DNA of 64,000 bases from Marilutibacter spongiae (GTDB taxonomy: Bacteria > Pseudomonadota > Gammaproteobacteria > Xanthomonadales > Xanthomonadaceae). Below, one piece after another: positions 48,451 to 62,414 of this stretch. Both the position numbers and the translations under genes were made by a program. The notes under the pieces were generated by a model. The model did no database searches. It was not told the DNA's origin and worked only from the letters and a program-made list of their open reading frames with translations. The DNA is taken from contig NZ_JACHTF010000016.1 of the NCBI RefSeq assembly GCF_014145325.1, positions 1 through 64,000 on the forward strand, in the 5' to 3' direction. Position 1 is the first letter of the stretch. Each line of letters opens with the position of its first letter.

Positions 48451-49740
48451 TCAGTAGACCCACTGCAAGCGGGTCTGGATGGCGTCGGTGCTGCCGGACT
48501 GGCCCGGCCCGTCGAGGTCGGTGCGCGTCCATTGCACGCCCAGCTTGATCCGGCGCGAGGCCCACCAGTTCGCGCCCACGGTGGCGATGCGGAACGCGCC
48601 GCCGTCGATGCCGGCGTCGGACAGGTCGGCGGCGCCCACGCGGCCGACCAGCTCCAGCGCACCCCAGTGGCCCTCGGGCATGACCCGGCGTGCGTAGCCG
48701 ACCTTGCGGTCGTAGGGCCGGGTCTCGCCGGTCAGCACCCAGGATCCGGTGAGGTGCCAGCCGTGGAAGCGCGGGTCGCCATGCAGCGGCGCGTCGACGT
48801 GGTTGACCGCCCATTCGCCCAGCAGCGACACCGGCCCATGGTTCCAGAGCGCCTCCAGGCCGACGATCCTCGCGCTGTCGGCCTCGAAATCGCCGGTGTT
48901 GGCGTAGTTGGGCAGGACGTTGGACGCCGGCCGGCCGCGGAAATTCAGCACCCCGTCGTTGTCCTCGACATGGCGGACGCTGGCCCCCAGGTGCAGGTAG
49001 CGGCGGCCGTCGTCATGCCACCAGGCCAGGCCGGTGAGGCGCGCGGCCAGCTGGTTGCCGCGCTCGTCGAGGCCGACGTCGCCGGGCTGCGTCCAGGCAT
49101 CGTTGTAGGCACCCAGCTCGAACGTGCCGCGCTCGCCGCCCCATGAGCGCAGCCAGTTGATGCCGACCGACCGCGACTGGAAGAACGGACTCAACACGCG
49201 CTCCTGGTGGGGCAGGTTGGCCGAGTCGCCGACCATCTCGTAGATCGCGGCTTCCTTGACCTTGCCGACCATCAGGGCGCCGGCACGGCCCAGGTCGTAC
49301 TTGAGCTGGATGTCGGTCCAGGCCCAGTTCGGGTCGCCGGGGTTCTTGTTGAAGCCCTTGTACTCGAAGCTCAGCAGGTAGGTGAGCTTGCCCGAATGGC
49401 CGATGCGGCCGCGATTGGTGAAGCGGATCGCCCGCCACTCGTCTTCATGGCCCTGCACCCCGACCTCGGCCTCGGTGTCGGCGTCCTGGTCGATCGCGTT
49501 CCAGTCGTACAGCAGTACCACGCCAGGGGTCCAGGTGAAGGCGCCCTCGTCGTCCTGGATGTCTTCAAGCAGGCGGTTGGATATCTCGGGGATCGCGTAG
49601 TCGTTGAAGCCGGGCAGGGCGGATTCATCGACCTGGTCGGGGATGTCGCTTTCGGGCGACTGCGCGGGCGCCGGCGCGGCGACGGCCAGGAGCAGGACCA
49701 GCAGGCCCGGGGGCAAGAAGCGCATCGGGTGCCACGGCAT
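48451..49740 (-). CDS. OprO/OprP-family porin
   Basis: 429 residues: signal peptide ending APAPAQS, then an N-terminal segment with GFNDYAIPEISNRLLEDIQ, followed by alternating beta strands typical of the phosphate-selective porin family: RAIRFTNRGRIGHSGKLTYL, LMVGKVKEAAIYEM (family GKxKEP-like turn), SRSVGINW, and a C-terminal aromatic strand ending QWVY, as outer-membrane barrels do. It should form a trimeric pore. Which anion it passes cannot be read; a phosphate role is not implied by the name alone. ATG at 49740 with AGGA eight bases upstream; ATG 49725 is an alternative. It converges on the LysR gene with 10 bp between. Confidence 0.85.
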   Translation of the reverse strand: MPWHPMRFLPPGLLVLLLAVAAPAPAQSPESDIPDQVDESALPGFNDYAIPEISNRLLEDIQDDEGAFTWTPGVVLLYDWNAIDQDADTEAEVGVQGHEDEWRAIRFTNRGRIGHSGKLTYLLSFEYKGFNKNPGDPNWAWTDIQLKYDLGRAGALMVGKVKEAAIYEMVGDSANLPHQERVLSPFFQSRSVGINWLRSWGGERGTFELGAYNDAWTQPGDVGLDERGNQLAARLTGLAWWHDDGRRYLHLGASVRHVEDNDGVLNFRGRPASNVLPNYANTGDFEADSARIVGLEALWNHGPVSLLGEWAVNHVDAPLHGDPRFHGWHLTGSWVLTGETRPYDRKVGYARRVMPEGHWGALELVGRVGAADLSDAGIDGGAFRIATVGANWWASRRIKLGVQWTRTDLDGPGQSGSTDAIQTRLQWVY

Positions 49741-49875
49741 GGCGTCCGTCCTGCATGGCGCGCCAGGGAGGTCGGCCAAGCATGGACCCGTGGCCCGGCT
49801 CTTGTCACGCATGCGTTGCCGGCCGCGCGCGACCGCTTCTCGCGCCGTGCGACCGGCGTCCGGCATGATGGCCCG

Positions 49876-52800
49876 ATGCCGTCGCCACCCGACTTCCGCC
49901 TGTACCACTCCAACGCCCTCGAGGTGCTCGCCGGGCTCCTGGCCGACGCGCTGCGCGAACCTGCGCCCGGACAGGCCCTGCTGGCGCCCGACACCGTACT
50001 GATCCCGCAGGTGGCGATGCGCCGCTGGCTGCAGGCCACCCTGGCCGCGCGCCATGGCGTCGCCGCCAACCTGGAGTTCCTGACGCCCGGCGAGTTCGTG
50101 TCCCGCGCGCTCGACGCCAACCTCGGCCCCGTCGCCGAAGACCTCGACGCGACGGGCCTGCAGTGGGCGCTGTATGCCGCGCTGCGGGACGAGGCCTTGA
50201 TGGCGCGCCCGGCGATGGCGGCGCTGGCAGCCTACCTCGCCGCCGGCGATGCGTCGCGGCCGTGGACGCTGGCCAGCGAGCTGGCCGGCGTCTTCGCCAA
50301 GTACCAGGCCTGGCGCCGCGACTGGCTGCTGCGCTGGGAGGACGGCGCCGACCCCGCCGACCCACAGGCGATCCTGTGGCGCGAGGTGGCCCGCGGCCGC
50401 CCGCATCGCGCGCGCCGCATCCAGGACTACCTGGCCCGCTTCGACGCGGGCGATGCCCTGCCACGCGGCCTGCCCTCGCGCCTGTTCGCCTTCGCCACGC
50501 TGAATGTTTCGCCGGACGTGCTGCGGGTGATGGCCACGCAGGCGCGCGTGGGCACCCTGCATTTCTACCTGCCCACGCCGACCCGCGCGTACTGGGGCGA
50601 CCTGCGCAGCCTCGGCGCGCGCGAGCGCGCGGGCAAGCGCTTCGAGTTCGAGGACGACGAGAACCCGCTGTTGCGCGACTGGGGCGCGGCGGGCAGCGAT
50701 TTCGTCGCCCTGCTGGGCAGCTACGAGGTCGTCCACCCCTCGGGCGAGATCGACGCCAGCGTCGACCCGGAAGACATGGGGCCGGCCTCCTTCCGTCCGC
50801 GGGATGGCTCTGCGCGGACCCACGCGGACACGGACGGCGCAGCCCCGCGTTCCACCCTCCTGCAGCGGATGCAGGCCGACCTCTTCCATCGGCGACCCAC
50901 GCCGGCCGTGATCAGCGCCGGCGGCGTCGACACGGGCGACCCCAGCCTGCAGTTCCATGCCTGCCATACCCGCCTGCGCGAGTTGCAGGTGCTCCACGAC
51001 CGCCTGCGCGACCTGCTCGAGGACACGCGCTTCGATCCGCCCCTGCAGCCGCGCGAGATCGCGGTGCTGGCCCCGGACATCGACCCCTACGTGCCGTACC
51101 TGGACGCAGTGTTCGGCGGCGGCGACGGACCCGGCCCGATTCCCTACGCGATGGCCGACGCCAGCCCGCTGGCCGGCGAACCGCTGGCCGAAGTCTTCCT
51201 GCGCCTGCTCGCCCTCCCGGTTTCGCGCTTCGGCCTGGAGGAGATGCTCGACCTGCTGGCCAGCCCGCCGCTGGCGCAGGCCGCAGGCCTGGACGCGAAT
51301 GCCTTCGACCGCCTGCACGGCTGGCTGCATGCCGCCGGCGCGCGCTGGGGCCTGGACGCGGCGCATCGCGCGCGCCTTGGCGCGCCGGCCGACGATGCCT
51401 ACACCTGGCAGTTCGCGCTGGACCGCCTGCTGTTGGGCCATGCCAGTGGAAGCGATGCGTTGATCGGCGGCACGGGCGGCGCGGTGGCGCCCTGGCCGGA
51501 CCTGGAAGGCGGCGCCCTCGACGCCCTCGACGCCCTGCTGCGGCTGATGCGCGTCCTCGCCCGCCACGAGCGCGTGCTGGGCGAGGCGATGCCCCCCGGA
51601 CAATGGCGCGAGCGCCTGCTGGGCCTGCTCGATGCCCTGCTGCCGCGCCCGCCGGCGACCCCGGGCGGCCAGCGCGCGCTCGACCGCCTGCGGACCCTGG
51701 TCGACGGCTTCGCCCACGACGCCCGCCGCCTGGGTTTCGACGCGCCGGTGCCCGCGGAGGTCGTCCGCGCGCACTTCACCGCGGCCCTGGGCGAGGCCGA
51801 CACCCGCGCACCCCTGCTCACCGGCGGCGTCAGCTTCGCGCGCATGGTACCGATGCGATTGCTGCCGTTCCGGGTGATCTGCCTGCTGGGCATGAACGAC
51901 GGCGACTTTCCGCGCCGCGACCCCGCCGCCGGCCTCAACCGCCTGACCGCCGAGCTGGGCAGCGACCGGCGCCGTCGCGGCGACCGCTCCACCCGCGAGG
52001 ACGACCGCTTCCTGTTCCTGCAGTTGTTCGCCGCTGCGCAGGACGTGTTCTACCTGAGCTGGCTGGGCGCGGATCCGCGCGACGGCAGCGCACGCGAGCC
52101 CTCGGCGCTGGTGACCGAGCTGCTGTCGACGGCGGCCGACCACCACGTCGCCGCGGACGCCCCCGCGCGCCCGACGCTGAAGGCGGGCATCGAACGGGCC
52201 CTGGTGGTGGACCATGCCCTGCAGCCGTTCTCACCGGCCGCGTTCGGCGCGCCTTCCGAGGGCATGGCGCGCGACCGGCGCCGCTTCAGCTACCGCGCGG
52301 ACTGGCACCCGGCGGCAGGGCGCGTGTCCGGCACGCGCACGCCACTGGCCCCGTGGATGCCTGCCGGCACGCTGCTGCCCCCGTCGGAGGAGGCCAGCGA
52401 TGCGCTCTCGGTCGACGCCCTGCGCCGCTTCCTGGTCGCGCCGGCCGAGGGATTCCTGCGCCACCGGCTGGGCCTGCGCCTGCCCACGGCGGGGGAAGCG
52501 GGCGACGACATCGAGCCGCTGCAACCCGCCGGCCACGGCCTGGAGCGCACGCGACTCCAGCGCGCGGTGTTCGAGGCCCTGCTGGCCGGCAGCGACGACG
52601 ACGCCCTCTACACCGCCCTGCGCGCGCGTGGCCTGCTGCCGTCCGGTCCCTCCGGACGACGGGCACTGGCCGGGGCCGTTGCCGAGATCCGGCCGTATGC
52701 CCGGGGCTTCGCGGCATGGCGCGGCGATGCGGTCGCCACGACGATCCCCTGCGAGGTCGAGATCGACGGGCTCCGGCTGCACGGTCGTCTCGCGGACGCC

Positions 52801-53327
52801 TGGCCGCAGGGCCTGGCGCGGGTGCGCCTGGGTGCGCCCAACGGCAACTCGGCCATCCGCAACGGGCTGGACTGGCTCCTGGCCCGGGCCAGCGGGCTGG
52901 ACCTGCCTTTCGTCGAGTTCCACGAAAGCGACGGCATCGGTCCGCACGTGCGCGAGGCCATCGGCCGCGACGACGCGCTGGCCGCATTGCGCGCGCTGGT
53001 GGCCTTGAGGCGCGAAGGCCTGCAACGCCCCCTGCCCTTCGCGCCCTACAGCGGATGGGCCTTCTTCAACGCCTCCGATCCCGGGCGCGGGCTGGTCGAG
53101 GCCGCGACACAGTGGCGCGGCGGATACATGAAGTGGGCCGAGGGCGACAGCGAGGCCCTGCGGCTGGCGCTGCGCGGGCGCGACCCGTTCGCCGACGCCG
53201 ATGCCCTGCGCGATTTCGTGCGGATTTCGCGCACCCTGTTCGGCGCGGTCACCGGGCGTGGCCACGCCGCCGCCGACGACGCCGGGCTGGCCCTGCCGCC
53301 GCTCGACGAGGACGCGGAGGACGCCGC

Positions 53328-53331
<4 letters not shown>
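49876..53331 (+). CDS. recC: Exodeoxyribonuclease V gamma chain
   Basis: 1151 residues. FRLYHSNALEVLAGLLADAL at the N terminus and IPQVAMRRWLQATLAARHGV are RecC hallmarks; FPRRDPAAGLNRL, EDDRFLFLQLFAAAQDVFYL and VDALRRFLVAPAEGFLRHRL occur in the family's order. RecC lacks helicase motifs and holds RecB and RecD together, scanning for the regulatory Chi sequence. The ATG at 49876 is chosen by homology; no ribosome site is visible. The gene overlaps recB by 4 bp, and a large C-terminal part is proline/arginine-rich in the other frames, which are shadows. Confidence 0.95.
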
Positions 53332-56923
<3,592 letters not shown>

Positions 56924-56927
<4 letters not shown>

Positions 56928-58780
56928 GCCTGCTGCAGGCCCTGCACCAGGCCGGCGCACTGCGCAGCCTCGACCACGCGCTGGCGCAGAGCCTGCGCCG
57001 GCTCGACCCCGCCACGCCCGACGCCGTGCTCGCGGGCGCGGCCCTCGCCTCCCTGGCGGTCGCGCAGGGCCATGCGGGCTTCGCCCTGGCAACGCCCCGG
57101 ATGCACGTCGATGCGCCCCTGCCGTGGCCCGAGCCGGTCGCCTGGTCGGCGGCGCTCAGGGCCTCGCCCTGGGTCGACACCCCCGCCACCGCGGCGGATG
57201 CCTCGCGCGCGCAGGCGCCGCTCGTGCTGGAAAATGGCCTGCTGTACCTGCGCCGCTATCGCGAGTACGAGCGCCGGCTGGCACTGGGACTGCAGCGCAT
57301 CGCCGGCCGGGCCCTGCCCGCCGATGCACCAGACGAGCTCGCGCCGCTGTTCGCGTCGCTTTTTCCGCCCACCGGCGCCGAAGACCACCAGGCCCGTGCG
57401 GCCGAGGCCGCCCTGCATCATCCACTGCTGCTGGTCACCGGCGGCCCAGGCACGGGCAAGACCCGCACGATCGCCCGCCTGCTTGTCCTGCTGGTCGCCC
57501 AGGCCGCGACCGCCGGCCGTACGCCGCCGCGCATCGCCCTGGCCGCCCCGACCGGGCGCGCCGCCGAACGCATGGCCGAGAGCCTGCGCCTTGCCAGCAC
57601 GACGCTCCAGGGGGACGGTATCGATCCCGCGCTGTGCGCCATGTTGCCCACGACGGGGAGCACCCTGCACCGTCTGCTTGGGACGATTCCCGAATCGCCC
57701 GCCTTCCGCCACGACGCCGCGAACCCGCTGCCGCTGGACATCGTCGTCGTCGACGAAGCCTCGATGGTCGACCTGCCGTTGATGGCCAAGCTCGTCGACG
57801 CGGTGCCCGACGGTGCCCGCCTCGTCCTGCTCGGCGATCCCGACCAGTTGCCGTCGGTCGAGGCCGGCGACGTCCTCAGCGGGGTGTTGCGTGCGGCCGA
57901 AGGCGCTCGCGCGACGGCCCCGTCCCCCACGCCCGCGACGGGCGACCTGTTCGCCGACGCGACACCCATCATCGCCGGAAAACACGGCGCGTTCGCGGCC
58001 GCGCACGTACACCTGGAGCGGGCGTACAGGCAGGCCAGCGCGCTCGACCTCGCTCCGCTCGCACGCGCCATCCGGGAAGGCGACGCCGCGGGCACGCTGG
58101 CCCTGCTGCGCGGCGGCACGCTGGCCGGGATCCACTTCCACGAGGACCAGGTCGACCCCTTGCAGCAGCATCGAAGCCGACTGCTGGCCCACTGGAATGC
58201 CCTGGCCGAGGCCAAGGACCCCGTCGCCGCGCTGGCGCTCGCCGGTCGCCTGCGCCTGCTGACCGCGCTGCGCGAAGGCCCGCAGGGGGCCCGCACGCTC
58301 AATGCGCGCATCGAAGCCCTGCTCACCGGCGGCGGTACCCGCGCGCGTGTCGGCGGCCACTTCCACGGCCGCCTGCTGCTCATCACCGAGAACAGCATCC
58401 GCCACCGCCTGTTCAATGGCGACATCGGCATCTGCCTGCGCGACGGGCAAGGCGCGCTCGCGGCCTGGTTCCCCGACGGCGAGGCCGGCGGCACGGGTGC
58501 CCGCGCATTCCATCCCGCCGCCCTGCCCGCGCACGAGAGCGCCTTCGCGATGACGGTGCACAAGGCCCAGGGCAGCGAGTTCGATGAGGTCTGGCTGCAG
58601 CTGCCCGAGCACGACAACCGCGTCCTCTCGCGCGAGCTGGTCTACACCGGCATCACCCGTGCCCGCCGCGCACTGCACCTGGGCGGCAGCGCTGCGCGCA
58701 TCGAGGAGGCACTCGGGCGGCACGCCAGCCGCGTATCGGGACTGGCCTGGCGCCTGGGCGTGGCCGCGCCCGAGGCGTGA
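56924..58780 (+). CDS. recD: Exodeoxyribonuclease V alpha chain
   Basis: 618 residues, SF1 5'-3' helicase of the RecBCD complex. Walker A GGPGTGKT at 173-180, then ALAAPTGRAAERMAESLR, Walker B IVVVDEASMVDLPLMAKL and motif III VLLGDPDQLPSVEAG. The C-terminal MTVHKAQGSEFDEVWLQLP and TGITRARRALHLGG are motifs V and VI. The ATG at 56924 overlaps recB's stop. The order recC-recB-recD with 4-bp overlaps shows one operon. No ptrA gene lies between recC and recB. Confidence 0.97.
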
Positions 58781-58800
58781 GCCGGCGCGCTACGCCTGGC

Positions 58801-58831
58801 GTAGGGTGCAACAAACGAAGGGCACTGCACC
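58801..58831 (+). repeat. REP-like palindrome after recD
   Basis: A decayed copy of the GTAGGGTGCAAT family (GTAGGGTGCAACAAACGAAG, then GGCACTGCACC), 20 bp after the recD stop codon. The remaining 58832-59027 holds a second palindromic segment near 58872-58900 (GGGTCGAGCGAAGCGGTACC) and no gene. Confidence 0.75.
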
Positions 58832-59027
58832 GTCAGCGCCAGCCCCCGGCGGACGGTTTCTCCTGGGTCCTGGGAAGGGTCGAGCGAAGCGGTACCCATC
58901 GCCCGCTCCGGTCGCGTGTCGATCCAGCGCGCGCTCGACCGTCGTCCACGTGGAGGCGGCACGAGCCGTGCCCGGGTGCCGGCCTCTTTGCAGCACGCCC
59001 CACAGCCCCGGCGCACTGGAGAAGACG

Positions 59028-59738
59028 ATGTCCGATCAAGACAGGCGGGTTCCCGCCGCGACCCTGGCCTCGAAGAACGAAAGCCACTTCCCCAACGAAA
59101 GCGATGCCTACCGTAGCGCACGCAACGCGCTGCTGGCCGAGGAGATCGAGCTGCGCCGGCATATATGGCGCGTCGGCGAAATGCGCAGGGCCTTGCCTCC
59201 CGGTGGCGAGGTGACGACGGATTACCGGTTCGAGGGCGCCCATGGCGCCGTCGGGCTGGACGCGATGTTCGGCGACAAGGACACGCTGATTGTCTACAAC
59301 ATGATGTACGGACCGACGCGCAGGCGCGGCTGCCCGATGTGCACGACCCTGCTGTCTTCCTGGGATCCGATCGTGCCGCATCTGGAACAGCGGCTCGCGC
59401 TGGCGGTGGTGGCACGCTCGCCGTACCCGCGCATCGCCGCGTATGGCATCGAGCGCGGATGGAAGCACTTGAAGCTCTACGCCGACCCCAGCGGCGACTT
59501 CACCCGCGATTTCGTCGGCGACCGCGACGCGGACATGCCCGCCTACACCGTCTTCCATCGCGACGGCGCCACGATCCGCCACTTCTACAGCGCCGAGGGC
59601 AGCCCGGCGATGGCCGACCCCGGCCAGGACCCGCACACCGCCCCCGACATGAACCCGCTGTGGATCCTGCTGGACACGACCCCCGGCGGGCGCGGCACCG
59701 ACTGGTACCCAACGCTGGACGACAAGACCCGGCCCTAG
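59028..59738 (+). CDS. DUF899 family protein (thioredoxin-fold, unknown function)
   Basis: 236 residues. Family blocks: EIELRRHIWRVGEMRRALP, DYRFEGAHGAVGLDAMFGDK, LIVYNMMYGPTRRRGCPMCT (CPMC redox-like motif) and FHRDGATIRHFYSAEG, ending ILLDTTPGGRGTDWYPTLDD. Relatives are thioredoxin-like proteins of unknown role; the CPMC pair suggests thiol chemistry. The ATG at 59028 has GGAG seven bases upstream. It lies upstream of, and parallel to, the VOC gene, with a 91-bp gap that has no terminator I can see. Confidence 0.9.
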   Translation: MSDQDRRVPAATLASKNESHFPNESDAYRSARNALLAEEIELRRHIWRVGEMRRALPPGGEVTTDYRFEGAHGAVGLDAMFGDKDTLIVYNMMYGPTRRRGCPMCTTLLSSWDPIVPHLEQRLALAVVARSPYPRIAAYGIERGWKHLKLYADPSGDFTRDFVGDRDADMPAYTVFHRDGATIRHFYSAEGSPAMADPGQDPHTAPDMNPLWILLDTTPGGRGTDWYPTLDDKTRP

Positions 59739-59829
59739 ATAGGGTGGCTCACTGCCGCATGCCGCGCGTGCGGAAGGCATGGGCGATCGAGCGCCCTCCT
59801 TTCCCCTCTCATCCAGGAAGCCGTTGCCG

Positions 59830-60240
59830 ATGTTCAGTCATGTCATGGTGGGATCCAACGATATCGAACGCTCCGCAGGCTTCTATGGCGCCGTGCTCGG
59901 CGTGCTGGGCGCCGGCGAGCCCTTCCGCGATGTTTCGCCCAGCGGCCACGTGCGCCTGTTCTATCGCCACGACGGCAGCACCTTCTGCGTGAGCGAACCC
60001 ATCGACGGCGCGCCGGCGACCTGCGGCAATGGCGGCACCATCGGCTTCAAGTGCACGTCGCCCGAGCAGGTGCACGCATTCCACGACGCCGCAGTCGCCG
60101 CCGGCGGCACCTCCATCGAGGACCCCCCCGGCCTGCGCAGCAACGACAAGGGGGCCTTGTACCTGGCCTACGCGCGCGATCCCGACGGCAACAAGCTCTG
60201 CGCATTGTTCCGCCCCCGCCCGGCACCGAAAGTGGCGTAA
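59830..60240 (+). CDS. VOC (glyoxalase/bleomycin-resistance) superfamily protein
   Basis: 136 residues. Begins MFSHVMVGSNDIERSAGFYG with two beta-alpha-beta-beta-beta modules; the second ends PDGNKLCALFR with the usual final Glu position replaced by Leu/Cys region. The fold binds a divalent metal and acts on small oxoacids, aromatics or antibiotics. The start is the ATG at 59830, preceded by AGGAAG. Substrate cannot be predicted; DUF899 and VOC genes often sit together, perhaps as a stress-response pair (inference). Confidence 0.85.
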   Translation: MFSHVMVGSNDIERSAGFYGAVLGVLGAGEPFRDVSPSGHVRLFYRHDGSTFCVSEPIDGAPATCGNGGTIGFKCTSPEQVHAFHDAAVAAGGTSIEDPPGLRSNDKGALYLAYARDPDGNKLCALFRPRPAPKVA

Positions 60241-60470
60241 CCATGGCGGGGCCGCGGCTGGCGTCCGGCCTCGAGCCCGGCAGCGTCAGCGTGCTCCGCC
60301 ACGCGCCCGCGGCGTTCCTGCGGATGATCGCGATCCACCCGCGGGCCCACGCCCAGGGAACCCCGGCGACGCAGGAGGGGTCGAGCGGAGCGATACCGAT
60401 CGCCCACTGCAATCGCCACGCCTGGCGCGGCCTCGAAAGCCGGGCGTCGCGTGGGTCACGACGGCCGCAT

Positions 60471-60493
60471 CCCAGCGTTCGCCGGGATGACGG
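60471..60493 (+). repeat. Short palindromic repeat CCCAGCGTTCGC..GGATGACGG
   Basis: CCCAGCGTTCGCCGGGATGACGG with an internal CCCAGCG/CGCCGGG stem. The same element, one base different in the stem, is at 62758-62780, and a more divergent relative at about 62641-62663. The rest of the 265-bp gap (60241-60505) holds another REP-like piece near 60378 and no gene. Confidence 0.7.
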
Positions 60494-60505
60494 ACTGGGC
60501 TGCCT

Positions 60506-61285
60506 TCAATTCCCGATGGCACGCCCCGTCATGGGGCGCATGGGCGGGCCTTGTTCGCCCGCCAGCAGGGGATAGGGATTGATCGGGTCACCCTCCCACC
60601 AATGCCGCTCGGGCCCGAGCCTGAAGATCGCGAAATGCAGGTGCGGGGCGTCTTCAGCCGCGTTGCCGGTGCTGCCCACGTAGCCGATCACCTCGCCCTG
60701 GCGAAGCGGCTGGCCCTCTTGCAGCCCGGTCGCGTAACGATCCAGGTGCGCGTAGTAGTACGCATAGCGTCCACTGGGCTCGAACTGGTAGACCGTCAGT
60801 CCCCCGCGATCGCTGTCGAAGAGTTTTTCCACCGTGCCGTCGGCGACCGCGACCACGGGCGTGCCACGCGGCGCCATGATGTCGATCGCATCGTGCCGCC
60901 GGCCTTCGCCACGGGCGTCGTCGTAGGTGTTGGCGAGCGCTCGCGCGACCACGCCCTGGACCGGAATGCGGAGTCCGGCCGGCGCCTGGCCGGCGCTGGG
61001 CGCTGGCGTTGCAAGGTCGGGGGTCGGCGTCGCCGCTGCGGTCGGCGCGCCGGCCTGACCGGCAGGCGGTGCGGGCACCGAAAGGTCCGCGGGCTCCTCC
61101 GCCGGCGGCTGCGCTGTCGCTTCCCGCGGCGGCACGGGCACCGCGTCATCGGCCGGCGCGACCGGCGCATGGCTGACGTGCGGACTCGCCTCCGGCGCTC
61201 GACCCGACCCGCGGTGCATGGCGAAATAGGTGAGGTTGGCGCCCAGGAGCAGGCCGACCAGCACCAGCAGGAAGGACCTCAGCAC
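60506..61285 (-). CDS. M23 family zinc peptidase, membrane-anchored
   Basis: 259 residues. A GTG at 61285 (GGAGA seven bases upstream) begins a signal anchor (MLRSFLLVLVGLLLGANLTY). A long Pro/Ala/Thr linker (residues 30-110) precedes the peptidase: RHDAIDIMAPRGTPVVAVAD, YYAHLDRYATGLQEGQPLRQ and APHLHFAIFRLG. The first metal ligand block (usually HxGxD) reads RHDAID and the HxH reads HLH, so a zinc site is plausible. The linker could span the periplasm. The enzyme likely cuts peptidoglycan cross-bridges or regulates amidases. It lies next to an L,D-transpeptidase on the same strand. Confidence 0.9.
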   Translation of the reverse strand: MLRSFLLVLVGLLLGANLTYFAMHRGSGRAPEASPHVSHAPVAPADDAVPVPPREATAQPPAEEPADLSVPAPPAGQAGAPTAAATPTPDLATPAPSAGQAPAGLRIPVQGVVARALANTYDDARGEGRRHDAIDIMAPRGTPVVAVADGTVEKLFDSDRGGLTVYQFEPSGRYAYYYAHLDRYATGLQEGQPLRQGEVIGYVGSTGNAAEDAPHLHFAIFRLGPERHWWEGDPINPYPLLAGEQGPPMRPMTGRAIGN

Positions 61286-61370
61286 GCCGGTCTCCGGCGC
61301 CCCCGGGGGCTGGCGCCCGACACATGCCGACCGCTTACGGATGCATCCACGATGCCGCGCGCGCCGCCCA

Positions 61371-62414
61371 TCACTCGCGCAGGACCGCGACCGTACCCGG
61401 GGCGACCGCCTCTGAGAGCGCCCTCGCGCTCCAGTTGGTCATGCGGATGCAGCCATGCGATGCGGTCTTGCCAATCGTGGACGGTTCCGGCGTGCCATGG
61501 ATGCCGTAGTGCGGCTTGGACAGGTCCACCCACACCACGCCGACCGGGTTGTTGGGGCCGGCCGGGATCACCGCCTTGTCGTCGGAGGCGTCGGCGTCCC
61601 AGAACAGGTCCGGGTTGTAGTGGAACACGGGGTCCCTGGCCACGCCGTTGATCGTCCATTCGCCGATCGGCAGTGGGTCGTGTTCGCTGCCCATGGTCGC
61701 CGGGTACTGCGCCAGCACCCTGTCGGCCGCATCGACCAGCATGATGACCGCGTCGGACTTGTCGACCACCACCTTGCCCGCCTGGGGCAGCGGCGCGACG
61801 CCGTCGAGCACGTTCGGGACGCGGATGGACTCGCCCGCGGCGAAGCGCGCGCCCGGATTGAGCCGGCGCAGCAGGTCCGGACTTGCGTGGAAGCGCTCGC
61901 CGAGCGCTTCCACCGGCGATTCGTAGCCCAGGGCCTCGAGCTTGGCCTTGGCCTCCATGTCGTCGGGCATCTCGACGAACGGGCCGGCGACGTCCGCCGC
62001 CGCGATCGTGCGCTCGACGGTCGGCGCGGGCGCCCCGTCGGTCAGCGCGCGCCAGGTGGCGGCATCGAGCTCGCCGCTGGCGTCCAGCCCCGCATGGCGC
62101 TGGAAGCCGGCGATCGCGCGCGCCGTATTGGAGCCGAACACGCCGTCGATCTCGCCCGGGGAGAAATGCGCGCGATCGAGCAACACCTGCACGCGCAGCC
62201 AGCCGTCGGCGCGCGGGTCGTCTTCGGCAGGCGGCGAAGCGGACGGAGCGTCCGCGGGCGGCGCGGCGCGAGGTGCCTGGGACGCGCTCGCGCCGGCCTG
62301 TTGCGACAGCGCCGGCAGGGGCAGGCACAGGGACATGGCCAGGGCCAGCATGCCCAGCCGCGTGCGCGGCAGCGGGGCGGACGGTACTCGATCTTGCGGG
62401 TCGATCACGGGCAT
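61371..62414 (-). CDS. L,D-transpeptidase (YkuD) with peptidoglycan-binding and LysM-like domains
   Basis: 347 residues. Signal peptide ([20 protein letters not shown]), Ala/Pro linker, a PG_binding_1 domain ([31 protein letters not shown]), a LysM-like stretch ([20 protein letters not shown]) and the YkuD catalytic domain ending in [20 protein letters not shown] with active-site Cys. It makes 3-3 cross-links or attaches proteins to peptidoglycan. I start it at the ATG at 62414; the open frame reaches 62477 and a GTG lies at 62417. It precedes the M23 gene, 85 bp apart, so the two may act on the same wall. Confidence 0.88.
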   Translation of the reverse strand: MPVIDPQDRVPSAPLPRTRLGMLALAMSLCLPLPALSQQAGASASQAPRAAPPADAPSASPPAEDDPRADGWLRVQVLLDRAHFSPGEIDGVFGSNTARAIAGFQRHAGLDASGELDAATWRALTDGAPAPTVERTIAAADVAGPFVEMPDDMEAKAKLEALGYESPVEALGERFHASPDLLRRLNPGARFAAGESIRVPNVLDGVAPLPQAGKVVVDKSDAVIMLVDAADRVLAQYPATMGSEHDPLPIGEWTINGVARDPVFHYNPDLFWDADASDDKAVIPAGPNNPVGVVWVDLSKPHYGIHGTPEPSTIGKTASHGCIRMTNWSARALSEAVAPGTVAVLRE

